Positions 50,640 to 63,975 of a stretch of DNA of 64,000 nucleotides are shown here, in pieces. The stretch's first letter is position 1; each line of letters begins with the position of its first letter. This DNA comes from Tanytarsus gracilentus. Lineage: Eukaryota > Arthropoda > Insecta > Diptera > Chironomidae. The stretch spans positions 4,092,001 to 4,156,000 of the forward strand of contig JAXRKN010000042.1 in NCBI GenBank assembly GCA_038502055.1, given 5' to 3'. Made by a program: the position numbers and the translations under genes. The notes under the pieces were generated by a model. The model was not told the DNA's origin. It was given only the letters and a program-made list of their open reading frames with translations, and searched no databases.

Positions 50640-51060
50640 CCATGGACGGCATAACGTCATTTTTCATACAAATTTTCTCTTATATGGCTTCATGGGTATC
50701 GTTCAACTCGTGATTGGACCAGAAATCGATTGGCATTGATTCGTAACTTGACCAGGAATCGATTGACATACATGATTTTTCGAGTCGTGCCTATGGTCGT
50801 GCCACAGCAGCCAAAATGTCATTTTTCAGAACTATGGCTTCATGGGTATCGTTGAACTCGTGATTGGCCAGGATCTACTGACATAGATGATTTTTGATAA
50901 ATGCTAATCAAGGCCGGCCAGTAGTGCCACGGAAGACAAAATGTCATTTAGAACTATGCTTCATGGGTATCGTTGAACTCGTAATTGGACCAGGAATTAA
51001 TGACATAGCGATTTTTGAGGAATGGTCGAACAGGCTGCCAGGACAGCAAAGTGTTGGATT
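50640..51060 (+). repeat. Minisatellite shared with Mtor intron 7
   Basis: Units with atggcttcatgggtatcgttgaactcgtgattggaccag-type text (landmark near 50690, 50830 and 50950) are spaced 120-140 bp apart. They are clearly homologous to the repeats at 31260-31930. Confidence 0.85.
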
Positions 51061-51711
51061 GCTTAAACTCATTTTTTATGATTGATTTTCAAACACTGAT
51101 CTGTTACAAGTGGGTTACGCGGCAACACCCACGTGTGGGTTTTGAAAATTTTTAAATCTGTTTTTGAATTTTAATAAAATTTTGTAGACAAGTTGGTTAA
51201 TTCGTAAAATTTGAAGGAAAAAGTTAATAATGACCAAAAGAATGCAATTTTTTAAAAAAATTGAAATAACAAGATTTTTTGTTTAATCTTGTAGATTAAT
51301 GGTGAAAATCTGGGATGTTGGAGATTTGAAAAAAGTAGATTAAAATCAGAAGATAATTGGGAATTTTTTAATTTGAGAATATTGGTCGATTTTTTAGAGA
51401 AAAAAAAAATAAATAATTAAATTTTTTTTTTTTTTTTTTTGCTTATGAAAAATATAAAATTAAATTTTTTTTTCTTTTGGGTAGAGATAATAGGATTAAA
51501 AATTAAGCGATGGGATTTTGAGTCGAATAAAGGGACCATTAAAGAAAATTTAAAATACGGCAAATATTTTTTAAGTTAAATTTGGTTTAAAAATAATCAA
51601 AATGAGTAAATATTAATTTAACTATAATTTTTTGGTTAAAAAAGGTTTAAAAGTTTAGCTTGTTTTTAAGAAACAAAAACTGAAAACTAAATAATATGAA
51701 AATATATTAAC

Positions 51712-51870
51712 GTACATTCACGCACATTTACGGACATTTACGGACACGCTTTCATATATCCACGTACATTTACTGACAATTAAGTACATTTACGTACATT
51801 TACGTACACGTTTCTATACTTTCAAGTACATTTAAGTACATCTGCGTACATTCACGTACATTCACGTACA
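51712..51870 (+). repeat. Right subterminal ACGTACATTT-type repeats
   Basis: About fourteen degenerate decamers sit in the same orientation as the left cluster, with the shared acggacacgctttcat interruption. Terminal repeats are inverted but subterminal ones are direct. Confidence 0.85.
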
Positions 51871-51904
51871 ATAAAAAATGAAGTTCTCAGCCCTTGCCTA
51901 AGGC

Positions 51905-54900
51905 ATATATTTGAAATTTTTTTTAAACTGCATCTTTAATGTTTATACGGATTTATATACGGTTAATTTCAAAAAAGTACTGATTGCTAATAGGTGGCAA
52001 CGGGACACACCCGTTTTTGTCCACTACAAAAAAATAACGACTCATTTCTTTGAATTTTCAATGGATCGGCGCTTTTAAAGTCCTGCTGTTTTCCGAAATA
52101 CAATAAAATATAAAATTGGTTCGACGGCGTTGAATAAAGTTTCCGCCACTAATTACAACCAGTGAATAATTCTTTTTGCATCTGTAAAAACTAGAGTTCA
52201 AATGTTCTCTATATTCAGGTTATGTTTGTAACTTCTTCGAACATGATGCAAAAAAGCTCTCAACGTGTGCCAGAAAAAAAAATTAAGGTTAAAATTTATA
52301 AAATAAATTGAAAAGATACCGATTTTAAAAAAATTATTATGACAGGTGTACTTAAAACTTTACTAAATTATTTTTAATGTAACAACCCAAAGCATGCTTT
52401 TTCGAGTGATGAAATTTTCTCTCTCTTTCTCTCTCCTACTCAAATTCTCCGTGCCACTTCTCTCACTTAAAACTATGCGCATACACGCGTTGAGTCTCGA
52501 GCCGAGCAGAGTGTACACGTTTGCGGTTCATTTTCATTCAAATTTTCATTTGATTTACATTGATAAATATTTCGGTATGAAGTTGTGAAAAAGTTATTTA
52601 ATGTGAAATTATAAGCATTATTAACAAAAAATTAAAATTATTTTTGCTAATGGTCGCACCAAAGAACTGTCGAAAGCATGAATTGATATTGGCTTCGAAG
52701 TGTGAAAATTAAATTGGAGAGTTTTGAATTTTTTCTCCATTATAACTACATAAGTTTGATTTTTTTGGTGTGAAGGAAAAGTCTGTGATAAACTTAATGG
52801 CAATGAAATGTTTTGTAACGAAAGTTAAGTCTGAAAGTTTGAAAATATTGAATATAAAGCTATACATTGGAAGAAAAGAGAAAGTTTTTAGTTTTGTTCA
52901 AATGAACTTAAAAGAACAAAAAAAAAGAAATTTACATTTTTGTGAATTATTTTAAAGTTATTTTTATGAGTCGCTCAATACTACCCGATTGGACAAAATA
53001 CTAATTTAGAGCAATATTAATGTAGATTTATTTGATAAAATTTACGTTTCTTTTGTTAAATGCCCAATAAATTCGTGGTGTAATGTGAAAGTCAGAGAAA
53101 AGTCACCATAAGAGTTCCCACTGACACAATTTTCCTCGAGGATTACCGAAGCAAGGGCACAGCCCCACAACAACAGTACAACAAGCGAAGCAGGAGAGAG
53201 AAAAAAAATTGGTGTTCGTAGAGGACGAAAATTTTCCATCATTTTCTGCTTCTTCTTCGTAATAATTTTTTTTTTGGGATATATCAAACATACAAAATAA
53301 TCTCCAATTTTCTGGTTGATATTCAAGTACTATGTGCAGGAAAAATCTATAATAAAATGGTTCGTATGAATATCTAGATATTCCTTCATATAATATATGT
53401 AGAAAAAAGGAAAACTCTGTTACATACTCTCAACCCGCATTTGAGTGTAATGAAAGAGATAGAAAGAGAGAGATTTCATGTATAAAGAGAACAAACTTTT
53501 CAGAAGCTCTTGCTTGTTTGTATTCTGTAGATATTTAAATTTTTGGGTGGCAAACTTCCATAGCGATTGCGAAGGACATGGTTATGCGAGAGAGGGAAGC
53601 CGAAAAAATAATTGAGAATAGGAGAGAAAACAAGATCTCTACGCTCGTCTTCTAAATAATTCTTATGTTTAGCTATTGCTTCATTGTTGCAAAACTTTCA
53701 TGTATTCACTGCATTTGTCAAATCCATTTTTTATAAAAAAAAATCTTATAAGGGGAAGATTGAACTCCTAATTGAACCTATACAAAATGTATAATAACAT
53801 GAATTTGAATTCCACAAAATGAATCCCCACAGCTTGTCTAACACTTGTCTGTCACAAGTGAGAAACAATGTTTTCCATTTTTTTAAATTTTGCAAAGTAT
53901 GTTTGAGAAACAATGCTGTACAAATCTAAAATACCTACATTTTAAAGTGAAATTTCTTTCGCACTTTTCTCCCATGTGAAGTACTGGTTCGAATTGTAAT
54001 TTTTGGATTCAAATGTAAGAAATATTTTATGATTTTTAAAATAATTATGCACTTTGAGATTTGATTTTTGAATTTAAAAAAAATCAAATGATTTGAATTG
54101 TTTTTAAAAAGTAATATACAGTACAGATTGTATATAATATGGAAGAGAAAAAAATGAGAGTAAAAAAGTATAACAATGCTTTCGAATTGGGCCACCTTAG
54201 TGCCTTACAATACAAACACACACTATGTTGAAGAAGTACATTTTTAAAGAAAAGTAATATTCATAATATAATTCGTAATATAAAATATTAAAGGACTTAT
54301 AAGTAAGATATTAAGATAAGGATTCAATGTTTACTGATTAAAGATAGTAAACTGATGTGAAAATAGTGATGAACTTAAGATGGTGCTGTAGTGGTTTACT
54401 TTAAATAAGAGTAAAAGTAACCTACTGAAATATATATTTTTCAAACCATAAAGTATGCAATCATATGTAACCATTTGCTTATGTACTATGATACAATAAT
54501 ATACGAATGGCGTAAAAAGAAGCATTGAGCGAAGATGAAAAAGGTGGTGGTAAAATGTGAAAAAGTGATGAAAAAATAAGAAACACATGTATATAACGCT
54601 TTGCAATGATGCATATGTGTAATGGATAACCCATCGTCAGTTGTGTTGAGGAAATCCATCTTTCACAAAACACAAACAAAAAGCAGCATGCGGTCAGACG
54701 ATTTAAAAACTCGCGCGAGTTGATAATAAATTATGAGGAATCATTGACCTCTTTTTTTTGCAGTGAGTTGTCTATTTATATATATATATATACTTTCCTT
54801 TAAAATAACGTTTGTAGACGGCAGAAAAAAATTGCGCGTATATATATGCGTTCTTACATAGCGAGAGTGAGACTGAACGATAAACCTACATTTTCGCACT

Positions 54901-55984
54901 ACTACGACAAAACACACGAACGAAAAGAAAAATAGAGCAGCAGAAAATTAAAAAATTATATTACAATTGGCACAAGCGTATAAAATTTCGCACAACAGGG
55001 CTTTGAAAGTGCACTTTTATAAATTCGTAATTTTTATAAACTAAAATTGGCGAAATAAAAGTGTCTTAAGAAACTTTACTTAAATGTGCATGAAGCGAAA
55101 CGTTTGCTTGCAAACACTTGCAATGAACTCAAATGAACCCTCGAACAGCGTGCTAGTTACTGCAATAGTTTTTCATTGAGGAGAGGGGACAAGATTGCGA
55201 GTGAAATCATAGCATGAGTTGTAATTCGCACTGTCGACAATATGCTTGTTCGATAAACAAATTGAATAGGAAACTAATTCATTTATCGTTCGTGAAGAAT
55301 AGATATATAAATTTTTGTCTTCAATTTTGGTTTTCTATTCAATCAAATAATTAAGGAGGAAAACTTAAAGTTTAGCAAAATCATCGATGTTTATTTGTGT
55401 TACGACCAAGCGCTATTTCGACACCAATTTTTTTTTATTTTCTCAAACGTTTTTTTCTTTCGAAACTCTCTTATTTGTACATAATGAAACTCATGGACGC
55501 AATGGGATTGCTATTCCATCCATAGTATTGGTGTTTGAGGGTTAAGTTTTGTCAAGTATAAGATATTAACATATTAGACGCGTTTGATATGTATGAAACT
55601 AAATACTTCGATTTAAAACTCAGAAAAAGCTTAATTTATTAAAATTTTATATTGCTTCGCATAAACTTCGCAAGTATATTTTAATCTAAAAAATTATTTT
55701 GGATAAAATAGTTAAGCACAACAGTTTAATTTAATGAACCTTTGGCGTTAAACCTAGTAAAAAATAATAAAAATAAATAAATCTCTTTCATAAATAGGGT
55801 TTTCCATTTTTTTATATAATTTAAGGGTTAACCGTTCTTTAAAAAAAATAAATTCTCCTTTTTAGAGTTAAAATCAAGATGTAACTAAAAACAACCAAAA
55901 TTTATTTTCCACCCAAAATTTACAAGCTGTTTTGTTGTTGACGAGAAGGGAAAAGAGTTATTAAAAGTAAAAATCAGACAGTCC
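51905..55984. other. 5' flank of the zinc-finger gene, no coding exon seen
   Basis: The zinc-finger start lies just after an acceptor (aaaatcag at 55976), so a non-coding leader exon is expected somewhere upstream. I could not place it. A (TA)n run lies at 54775-54792. Short frames such as 52394-52588 and 53042-53326 have no domain. Confidence 0.45.
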
Positions 55985-58963
55985 ATGTCTTGCAACTTTG
56001 CTGCAGAGCATCCTTTTCGTTTAGCTGCTAAAGACCTGATAATGAAACCACTGATGTTGACCAAAGATGAACCAGATTGCGATCATGTGAGTGAGTCAAA
56101 TTATGACGATCGACAAAATGCACTCTCTTATAAATCAAATACAAGCGGTGTAAACGAAGATGTTGATAGTGACAATGAGGTAAACTTAAAGCTTGTTTTA
56201 CTGGTGCAGATAAGAAAAAAAATTTAATAAATTTAACACTAATAGGTCCACAATGAGGTATCCCATATTCACCATCATCATCCATTGGTACATCATCTTC
56301 GATCCAGCTTAAAACTAGAGTCTGCACTTATGGAATACAGTGAGGGATTAAATTTGATGAATAAACCAAATAGTAATACAAACGATGATAACAACAACAC
56401 GAGTTCCAACTATAATATTAATAATAGCAGTGCAACAACCAGTAATGATAACAACAACAACAACACAAGTAATTCGGTCAAAGGTGATGGCGGTAATAAG
56501 ACGCCACGAAAGCTCTTCGAGTGTGATGTATGCAATGTGAGTATACGCATGTAACTAAATATTAAGGTGTCAGCAAAAAAAATAGTTAAAAAATATTTCA
56601 ATTGAAGACAGTTTTTCAGAGGTTTAAGTCGACCGACCGTTATTAACCGATGCCCTTTTTGCAGCTTTCGGCTAAAATCGGCTAGAGCCAACCGAATTTA
56701 TTTTCGATCGGCTTTGTATTTCACCTAGAATTAAAGGTCTAGAACCAACATCCAGTGCTGGAAGTGAAATTAATTTCTGAACATGTTTAACTGACCAACG
56801 GTTATCGGTCGAACGACTTAAAACCTTGCTAGTCGTTGCATCTTTAATCAAAAATTTAACTTTTGTTCCAAACATTTTTAGCTTAATTTGTCTCAAAACT
56901 AATTAGATTGTTCAATAACTTTTCCGCTACTAATTTTTTTACGTCTTGAGAATTTTCATTTTAATGAAGACAAAAATCAATCAAACGAAATCTATCTGCA
57001 TGCCGCAGAAAAAAAAAACAAATCCGTCTTTCTTAAGTAATAATGATGCATGTCTTCTCATAGATGAAATTTTCAAATGGAGCTAATATGAGGCGCCATA
57101 AACAGCGACACACTGGTGTCAAGCCCTATGAGTGCCGGGTATGTCAAAAACGGTTCTTTCGTAAGGATCATTTAGCTGAACATTTCACAACGCATACAAA
57201 AACTTTACCATACCACTGCCCGATATGCAATCGCGGCTTTCAACGACAAATTGCTATGAGAGCACACTTTCAAAATGAGCACGTTGGACAGCACGATTTG
57301 GTTAAGACATGTCCACTTTGCAGCTACAGAGCGGGAACAATGAAATCACTTCGCGTTCACTTTTTTAATCGACATGGAATTGATCTTGATAATCCTGGGT
57401 CTGGTACACCGTCATCGTTGCTTTTAGCTCTAGAACAGTCCAATTCGGCTCATTTGTTGCCAGCGTTAGCGAATGCCTTTAGTGACAGTGGCGACTCAGC
57501 ACGATCCACAGATAATGTGACACCGCCGGTAAGTTTATTAATTTGTTTTATTCACTCTAATATTTTTCGATGAGAAATATTTATAGTTTTATTCGCAGAT
57601 GCACTTCCTCACACCTCATGTCGAAATATCTATGGCCGAAAACAATGATAGCCATTGTCAAGTTCGATGCAACAACAACAGCAATGGCACGAATGACCAC
57701 TTAAATTTACAACCAACTACTGTAACCGCTACAACCTCATCAGGTAATTCAAAATCAGTGTTAAAAAAACAAAACCTAATGAATAATAATCCATTTTTAT
57801 CAGGATTGGATATTCAGGCGATTGTACGTCCACTTATGGGTGGATCTCCAAATTCACCGCAATCGGCTGACTCTAATTCAAACGTTCCGTCGAGTTCTCA
57901 CTCGTCCGTCATGACTAATGAAGCTCAAAGTTCCCGTCATTTAATTTTTGAAAATTCTATTAAACCATCTATCAGTTTGATTCCAATCAAACAGGAACCA
58001 ATTCACAATGATGACTATTCATCGGATAGTACTTTGAGCAATAGTAAGAGTAACAATCAACGCTCACTTACTTCAACTCCAATGCCACAAATTGCAGCGG
58101 AACCTTCGTCACAAACCACTACCACAAATGCATCTTCTTCAACATCATCTTCAATGGTAGTTCAAAACTCATCAGGTGTTAGCAATTTAATCGAAAGTGT
58201 TACGCCCACTTCAAGTCTAGCCTCAATGATAAAAGTAGGTTGCATTTGGGTTATTTTCGAGAGCTGGTTTACAAAATGAATGAATGAAGGAATAATTGGG
58301 TCGAAATTTCTAAAAATGAAAATTGCTCTATTTATTCTTGCTCTTCTTTGTTTCCTCATTCTTTTCTTTTAACTATTTATTTGTGCTTTACGAATCAATG
58401 CAATGAAGAAATTAATGTGTTTAAATGAAAATTTAGATTAAAAATATTAAGTTAAATATTGAACAAAAGTTATTTTTTTATAGGTATCACCTCTTAAGTC
58501 ACTGTTACGTGAAGATCTTAAGAGACGAATTTCAGCGAGAGCTAATAGTCGCGTAGCTCGAAATAACTTTGGATCGTCATCTCTTATTGCATCCTCATCG
58601 AACTCAGGGATATGTAATAGTTCAAATACAATGGTAGTGTCACCAGAGCCTATAACTCCTACGACTTCAAACGGTACTATCACTTCAACAGGTAAAATTA
58701 TAAATAACAATAAACGATCACATAGAAATTATATAATTTATTTCAAAGGAGCTGATAACGATTCAAATGCTTTTGATTTGAATTCGAAAAAAAGGAATCT
58801 TTTATGTTCGTACTGCGGCATTGAATTCCCTGACCAAACACTTTATTTCTTGCATAAGGGTTGTCACAGTGAATCAAATCCATGGAAATGCAACATTTGT
58901 TCTGAAACATGCTCAAATGTTTATGAGTTCAATTCACATCTTTTAAGCAAAAGTCATCAATGA
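55985..58963 (+). CDS. C2H2 zinc-finger transcription factor with Ikaros/Hunchback-like C-terminal fingers
   Basis: Five coding exons: 55985-56179, 56246-56536, 57064-57528, 57599-58234 and 58484-58963. They give 688 aa, all phase 0. After a His- and Asn-rich leader come four fingers (about residues 157-260): FECDVCNMKFSNGANMRRH, YECRVCQKRFFRKDHLAEH, YHCPICNRGFQRQIAMRAH and a divergent CPLCSYRAGTMKSLRVHFFNRH. A long Ser/Asn/Thr-rich linker follows, with a sumoylation-like IKQE site. The last 55 residues form two further fingers, CSYCGIEFPDQTLYFLHKGCH and CNICSETCSNVYEFNSHLLSKSH. Their spacing matches the dimerisation fingers of Ikaros, Pegasus and Hunchback. It is therefore a sequence-specific nuclear regulator, probably able to dimerise. 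From memory the N-terminal block resembles Drosophila dati (CG2052), but I am not sure enough to assign the name. The first finger is split by intron 2, directly after its second cysteine and the following Asn. Confidence 0.92.
56621..56825. repeat. Inverted repeat in intron 2 of the zinc-finger gene
   Basis: Left arm tttaagtcgaccgaccgttattaaccga (from 56623) pairs imperfectly with the right arm at 56790-56825 (gaccaacggttatcggtcgaacgacttaaaa). The interior is GC-richer than the flanks. It is probably a decayed MITE. It helps make this intron 527 bp against 60-250 bp for the other introns. Confidence 0.55.
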
Positions 58964-59688
58964 GTAGAAATTTATCACCCTCAAATTATTTAAATCGACA
59001 GTAGCTAAATTTAAATTGTAGCTAAAAAAAATTTTATTTAAACTTTTGTTTAATTTGACAAACCAAAAAAAAATTAAAAATAAATTTTCTTAAACCTATA
59101 AATGTGTTGCTGACAAAGAAAACTTTAACATAAGTTTGTGCAAAGAGAAATCAACTACTTCAACTAGTTAAAAGAGTTGCTAAATTAAAATCCCAAAATT
59201 ACAAAATGATTGAATTAAAAACGCTGCACTTTTTGTGAATTTTAAAAAAACTTAAATATGACTGTAACTTTAAAACAAAGATATGAGATTAAATTGGATG
59301 TAGTAATTAAATGGATTTCAAATTCAATTGGAATGTCACGCAATTTATTGAATGCAACATTATGTCATGATATGTATAATTTATATAAATTTTTCAATTC
59401 TAAATCAAAATAAATTTCCAAATTCTTAGTTTTCTAAATATCAGAAAGGTAAAATAACTCTAAAAAAATCAAGTACAAAGCAGAAAAATATGATATTTAA
59501 GGAAAGTTCTTAAATTTTATAATTTTACTAGAAAGACATGAAGAGTTGTTGTGAAAGCATGTGCTGCCCAGTATATAGAATTAGGAAAAATGAAGTTTAA
59601 CAAAAAGAGAAAATCTAGCCCACAATGTGAGACCCGAAAAGAAAAGAAGCGATTAAAATTAATAATTAATATTCCAGTTCTAATATTG
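58964..59688. other. 3' flank / probable 3' UTR of the zinc-finger gene
   Basis: AT-rich, with several candidate AATAAA hexamers (for example near 59079 and 59410). No coding feature. Where transcription ends cannot be decided from sequence. Confidence 0.5.
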
Positions 59689-60037
59689 TTGGGATTGTTC
59701 CATGAAATTTAGCGTTTGATCGGTGCTCTTTTCTTTTGCTTAGGTTGCCATAATTAAGAACGCTAAAATTTTCAAAAAAATGATTTAAAAGAGAAACAAC
59801 GAATAAATTTTTTCAGTTTAGTTAATTTGTAAAAAAAATGTAATATTTTTTTAAACTTTGGGGACGATTAGCGAGTTTGTCAAGTGATTTAGAAAATTAA
59901 AAAGTATTTGAAAAACTTCCTTTGTTGTTTCTCTTTCAAATACATTTTGTTTGAAAATTTTAGCTTTATTAATTAAGGCAAACTAATCAAAAGAAAAGAG
60001 CACCGATCAAACGCTAAATTTTAAGGGACAATCCCAA
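59689..60037. mobile_element. Mariner-like MITE, complete copy
   Basis: About 62-bp terminal inverted repeats start TTGGGATTGTTCC and end GGGACAATCCCAA. Both arms share aatttagcgtttgatcggtgctcttttctttt. The 349-bp unit has no open frame. The right end is followed by TA, while the left junction (attgTTGGG) is not a clean TA, so assignment to Tc1/mariner rests on the end sequence type and is tentative. A half-copy lies at 3734-3880. Confidence 0.8.
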
Positions 60038-63000
60038 TAGTTACATTTTGATTATATTATGTTGTAAATTAATAATTTAGGCAGATTTCTATTATAATGA
60101 TGTGGTGATGATGTTAATAAATTGGTAATAGGAATAAATATATTGAACTAACATTGAAAATTTGATTGAAAAAGAGATGAAAGTATGTGACACAAATATA
60201 TATATTTTTATATTATTCCGTCCAAGTGAAACCAAAAATAACAAAAGAAAATAGAACAAATCATAAGAAAAACAACAAATCCAAGATATAAATGATATAT
60301 TAGAAATAGCAACCTATATAATAATTATATTAAAAGAATTCACACAGATGCTACATAAACATATAAAATCTCTAATAAAGTTTAACTACATTATATAAGG
60401 AATTAAGTAAAAGAAAAATCACATGAGATCAAAATACTCCAATATATTTTATCAATTGAATATTTTATTAAACTTAGTACACATTATTATTACAACAACA
60501 TCAAAAATTTTAAATTATTGAGAATATTTTTAGGAAAACCATTTTTTGTTCAATTTAAACAAAGGAAGGACTTATGATGGCTTTGTAAAGAAAAGATGTA
60601 GTGCGGTTGGAACAATTTAAACGTGATTTATGTAAGAACAATTTCAAAAAACAAGGGAAATGGAGGTTAAGAATGGAAAATGTTTAGACGAAATGTAAGA
60701 AATTTAGCATAATTAAATATTTTTTTACAAACAATATAACACAGTGATAACTGCCAAATTACTGAACTAGCGTTCTTAATTTTTTTACATGAAAGTTGTA
60801 ATGCTGAAAAGCCAATGAAGATGGATAATATATATATATGGTTAATTTGTTTTTTAAAAAAATAATGGTGATAGCAAAGCTATTGAAAGACGGTGTTCAT
60901 GATTCAGGATTTCTTCCTAAAGATGGGTTCTAAAATATTGAGACAAAAAGCTTGAGAAGCAAATTTACACTATTTTTACACACTGAGATGAGATGAATAT
61001 GGAAACTGATTGATAGTACAGATGAAAGGAGAGGTTTATATATTTAAATTGAGATATAAAATACAATTTATCATTGCTATATATGTGTTCCTTAAAAATA
61101 ATTTTTTTAATGGAAAAAATGACAATTGGTGTAATGGGTAAGGTTTTTTCAAAGATTTTAAAATATTACGCGTTAAAACGTACTTCAGGTTAAATGGGAA
61201 CGTGTAGATTAATAAATATCTTATGAAAATATAATGTTTACTCTGAAAAAGTACGTAAATTTTCATAAAAATTTGCAAATATAAAGGTGATGTTTTTAAG
61301 TTTAAAAAAGTTCAGTTGTAAAGTTAAATCAAATTTTAAAATAAACTCAAAAATTTACAGTATTTATTTATTTCGATGCAAACATGATGTTCTTACTTCA
61401 TTAATTGTAGCTTTTCATAGCATCAAAAGGATTAATCTGCCCATCATTTAATGCACTCACTTATTAGTAAGGAAGCGTAATTAGAAAATACATTAAATTT
61501 TAAAAGATGAGCAATGGAAGCTCTTTAAATACTCATACTCAAAAATTTATGCAAAAAAGCACCCAATATATTGAAAAATTTAGTGGAAAATCTTAATGAA
61601 ATAAAAAGCTCTCGCAATTTACGATTTGCAACTCATTCGGTTTAAAACATTGGTACATTGAAATTCGATGTGCAGTTTGTCTCTGAAATACAAATTTAAC
61701 AAACTTAAGAATTATATTCCCTTAAATACGATCCATTACGCATTAAAACAGATACAAAAGAATGGTGCCTTTATCAACGAATGATTAGAAAAAAACAAGC
61801 TCGAGAACAAAATGAAGTATTTCATACAATTAGCATCTAACCTAAGAACGTCGAAAAGAACGCTCGTACAAGAATCATTTTCTGAAATCAAACACGTATG
61901 TTTTCCAACTTTATTCTCTCACCATTTTGCTCTAAAAAAACGGAAGAATTTTGATACTTTTTTATGAAAATTGCAATAGGGGTTATCTAAACTATTAAAA
62001 AATGAAGAGGCACGTGGAGAAAAAAATGACAAACGAGCCTTATAGAATGAGACATTTTTTCACCATCTCTAGATTTAATAATGAAATGCAGATATAATTC
62101 TGTTGTTAAAAAAAGATAAAATTTCAGTAAGAGAGAAGTACTTAAAAGAGACCTGGAAGAAATAAAAAATATTGAAGCAAAATTTATTTTTCAACTAAAA
62201 ATCCTGTTTTAAAAAGTATTTAAAAGAAAACTAAATATGTTCAAAAGTTGATGTTTTTCGTATCATAATTTTGGATTTAAAAATCTCGACATACGTTTTG
62301 GGTTTATCTCGTCTAATGTGTATATGTTTGAAAGCAAAAATATAAATGTCAGATTTAGTAGGTTTAAGGATTATGTTATCATGCATTCTTTTCTCGCGAG
62401 TGTATAGAATGTTCAATTTCCTGAAGAAGATTTGATTTTCTGTCAAATTTTTATTTTTTTATTAATTCCATTTTAAGGGTAAATAATTACATATTGGTTA
62501 AAAACAGTTCGGTCAGTCAGCTTAAATGTTTTATGAAATTAAAATTTTAAAATTTTCACTAATATTACCGTTAATGTAGAATAATGTGATTGAAAAGTTT
62601 TAAACCAGACATCACTGTTTCAAATTATAACATTAAAATAAATTGGGTATTTAAATGTTATAAAATCAAATGTTAGTTCTTACTTCTTGTTATTTATTCG
62701 ATTGCACTCAAAATTTTCATAGGTACGTTTTTTCAAAAAAAATTATAATTGTTGTAAAGGCATAAAAGGTCTCTTAGAAATACAGTTTTAATTCAGAATT
62801 AGCTTAATTTCAAGCATTCCGATTTTTTGTGATCTTTACATTAAAACGATATAAAACTTGTAGTTTAAAAAATTAAGTTTTTGTTATTCTATTTTGTTGA
62901 ATTGTAATAGCTCGAAATTTTCAGAAATTAATTTTAAGTTCAAGCAATTTTTTATCTGCAGAATAAAAATTTGATTACTTCTAAATCACTTTTAGTAAAT

Positions 63001-63830
63001 GTTGTATCACGTTATTTTATTAAACAACAATTATTTAAGAAAAAAAGATGCAAGGAATGATAAAGAATATTCTATACTATATGTAACATTTAATATGTTA
63101 ATGAATCAAAAAAGAAAATATTTAATAAAGATATTTTAAAACTCCATCTATTAATTTCATATTTGTTAATTTTGCACATTTAGACATTTTGCTACCACCT
63201 GAAGTTTTTATTAAAATAAAATTTTGCAGAAACCCTATATAAACAAAATTATCGGCAAATTGAAAACAGATTGTCTTCTATATGTCAAAGATATCAATAC
63301 CTTTGACAAAGCTTACACAGTTGTGAAACTAATAAGAGTTTATCATTGAATATAAAGGCACAAGTCAGTTAAAAATTTTCACTTTTATCTACTTTAGAAA
63401 CTTGAGTTCGAGTCTCGCCAAAGCACAGTGGTTTCAACGTTTCAACCCGATCAAAATATATCATCTAATGTAAATGGCATTTTTGATCGACTATATTACT
63501 CAATTTATTCTCTGAACCTCGGACCACAATATTTTCCTTTTTTTCCATATGAAAGAAAAGCAAATGAGCTCCTTAAGTTAAGAATTTTATGTACTCTCAA
63601 AACTATGTGTTTTTTTATAGGGCTTTTTCTCTAAAGCTACGCATGAAACTTTATTACTTTTTTATCAAATTTTTTGTTACTACCTATTTCCTATTTATTT
63701 TTAAAAAATACATTTCATTCAATACCTTTGCGTAGAATCATTATACGTCCTTTGCAATGTTCCGCAAGGTGACATAATAGAAATGAAATAATTAGATGTT
63801 TTAAGTTTCGTCTGCTCTAATTTTAAGTTT
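60038..63830. other. Intergenic, no gene seen
   Basis: Very AT-rich. Frames at 61036-61278, 62231-62446 and 63428-63634 lack recognisable domains. Confidence 0.5.
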
Positions 63831-63839
63831 CGTTTACTA

Positions 63840-63975
63840 CCTTGAGAGAAAATCGACTTCGTCCGAGGGACTTAGGACTTAGGTTTTTAAATCCTAGATT
63901 TTTCTATGCACTTGATTTTCGAATACTGATCTGAAACGCGGAAACACCCACTAATGGTTTTTGAAACATTTTTTT
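63840..63975 (+). repeat. Third copy of the hAT-internal repeat (edge)
   Basis: The text gcacttgattttcgaatactgatctgaaacgcggaaacacccactaatggtttttgaaa matches 51082-51150 (gattgattttcaaacactgatctg...acgcggcaacacccacgtgtgggttttgaaaa), allowing for one small deletion. The element may continue past the end of the window. Confidence 0.7.

Larger units (their letters stand above)
50073..51896. mobile_element. hAT-type DNA transposon derivative
   Basis: The ends are inverted repeats CAAGGGCTGAGAACTTCA (50073-50090) and its complement (51879-51896). They are flanked by a perfect 8-bp duplication, cctaaggc, at 50065-50072 and 51897-51904. This combination defines a hAT insertion. Just inside each end lie clusters of ACGTACATT(T/C) decamers, the subterminal repeat type that hAT transposases often bind. 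The middle holds a minisatellite (about 50640-51060) and an imperfect inverted GCGTAACCCAC pair (50464-50474 and 51110-51120), possibly a nested element. No transposase frame is visible, so it is non-autonomous. Confidence 0.88.

Noticed and set aside
50894..51085. 63-residue plus-strand frame
   Set aside because: It falls inside the minisatellite of the hAT element and shows no protein-like conservation between repeat units.
63395..63430. A gagttcgagtctcgcc stretch resembling a tRNA T-arm/B box
   Set aside because: No A box, acceptor stem or anticodon arm can be drawn in the upstream 80 bases.
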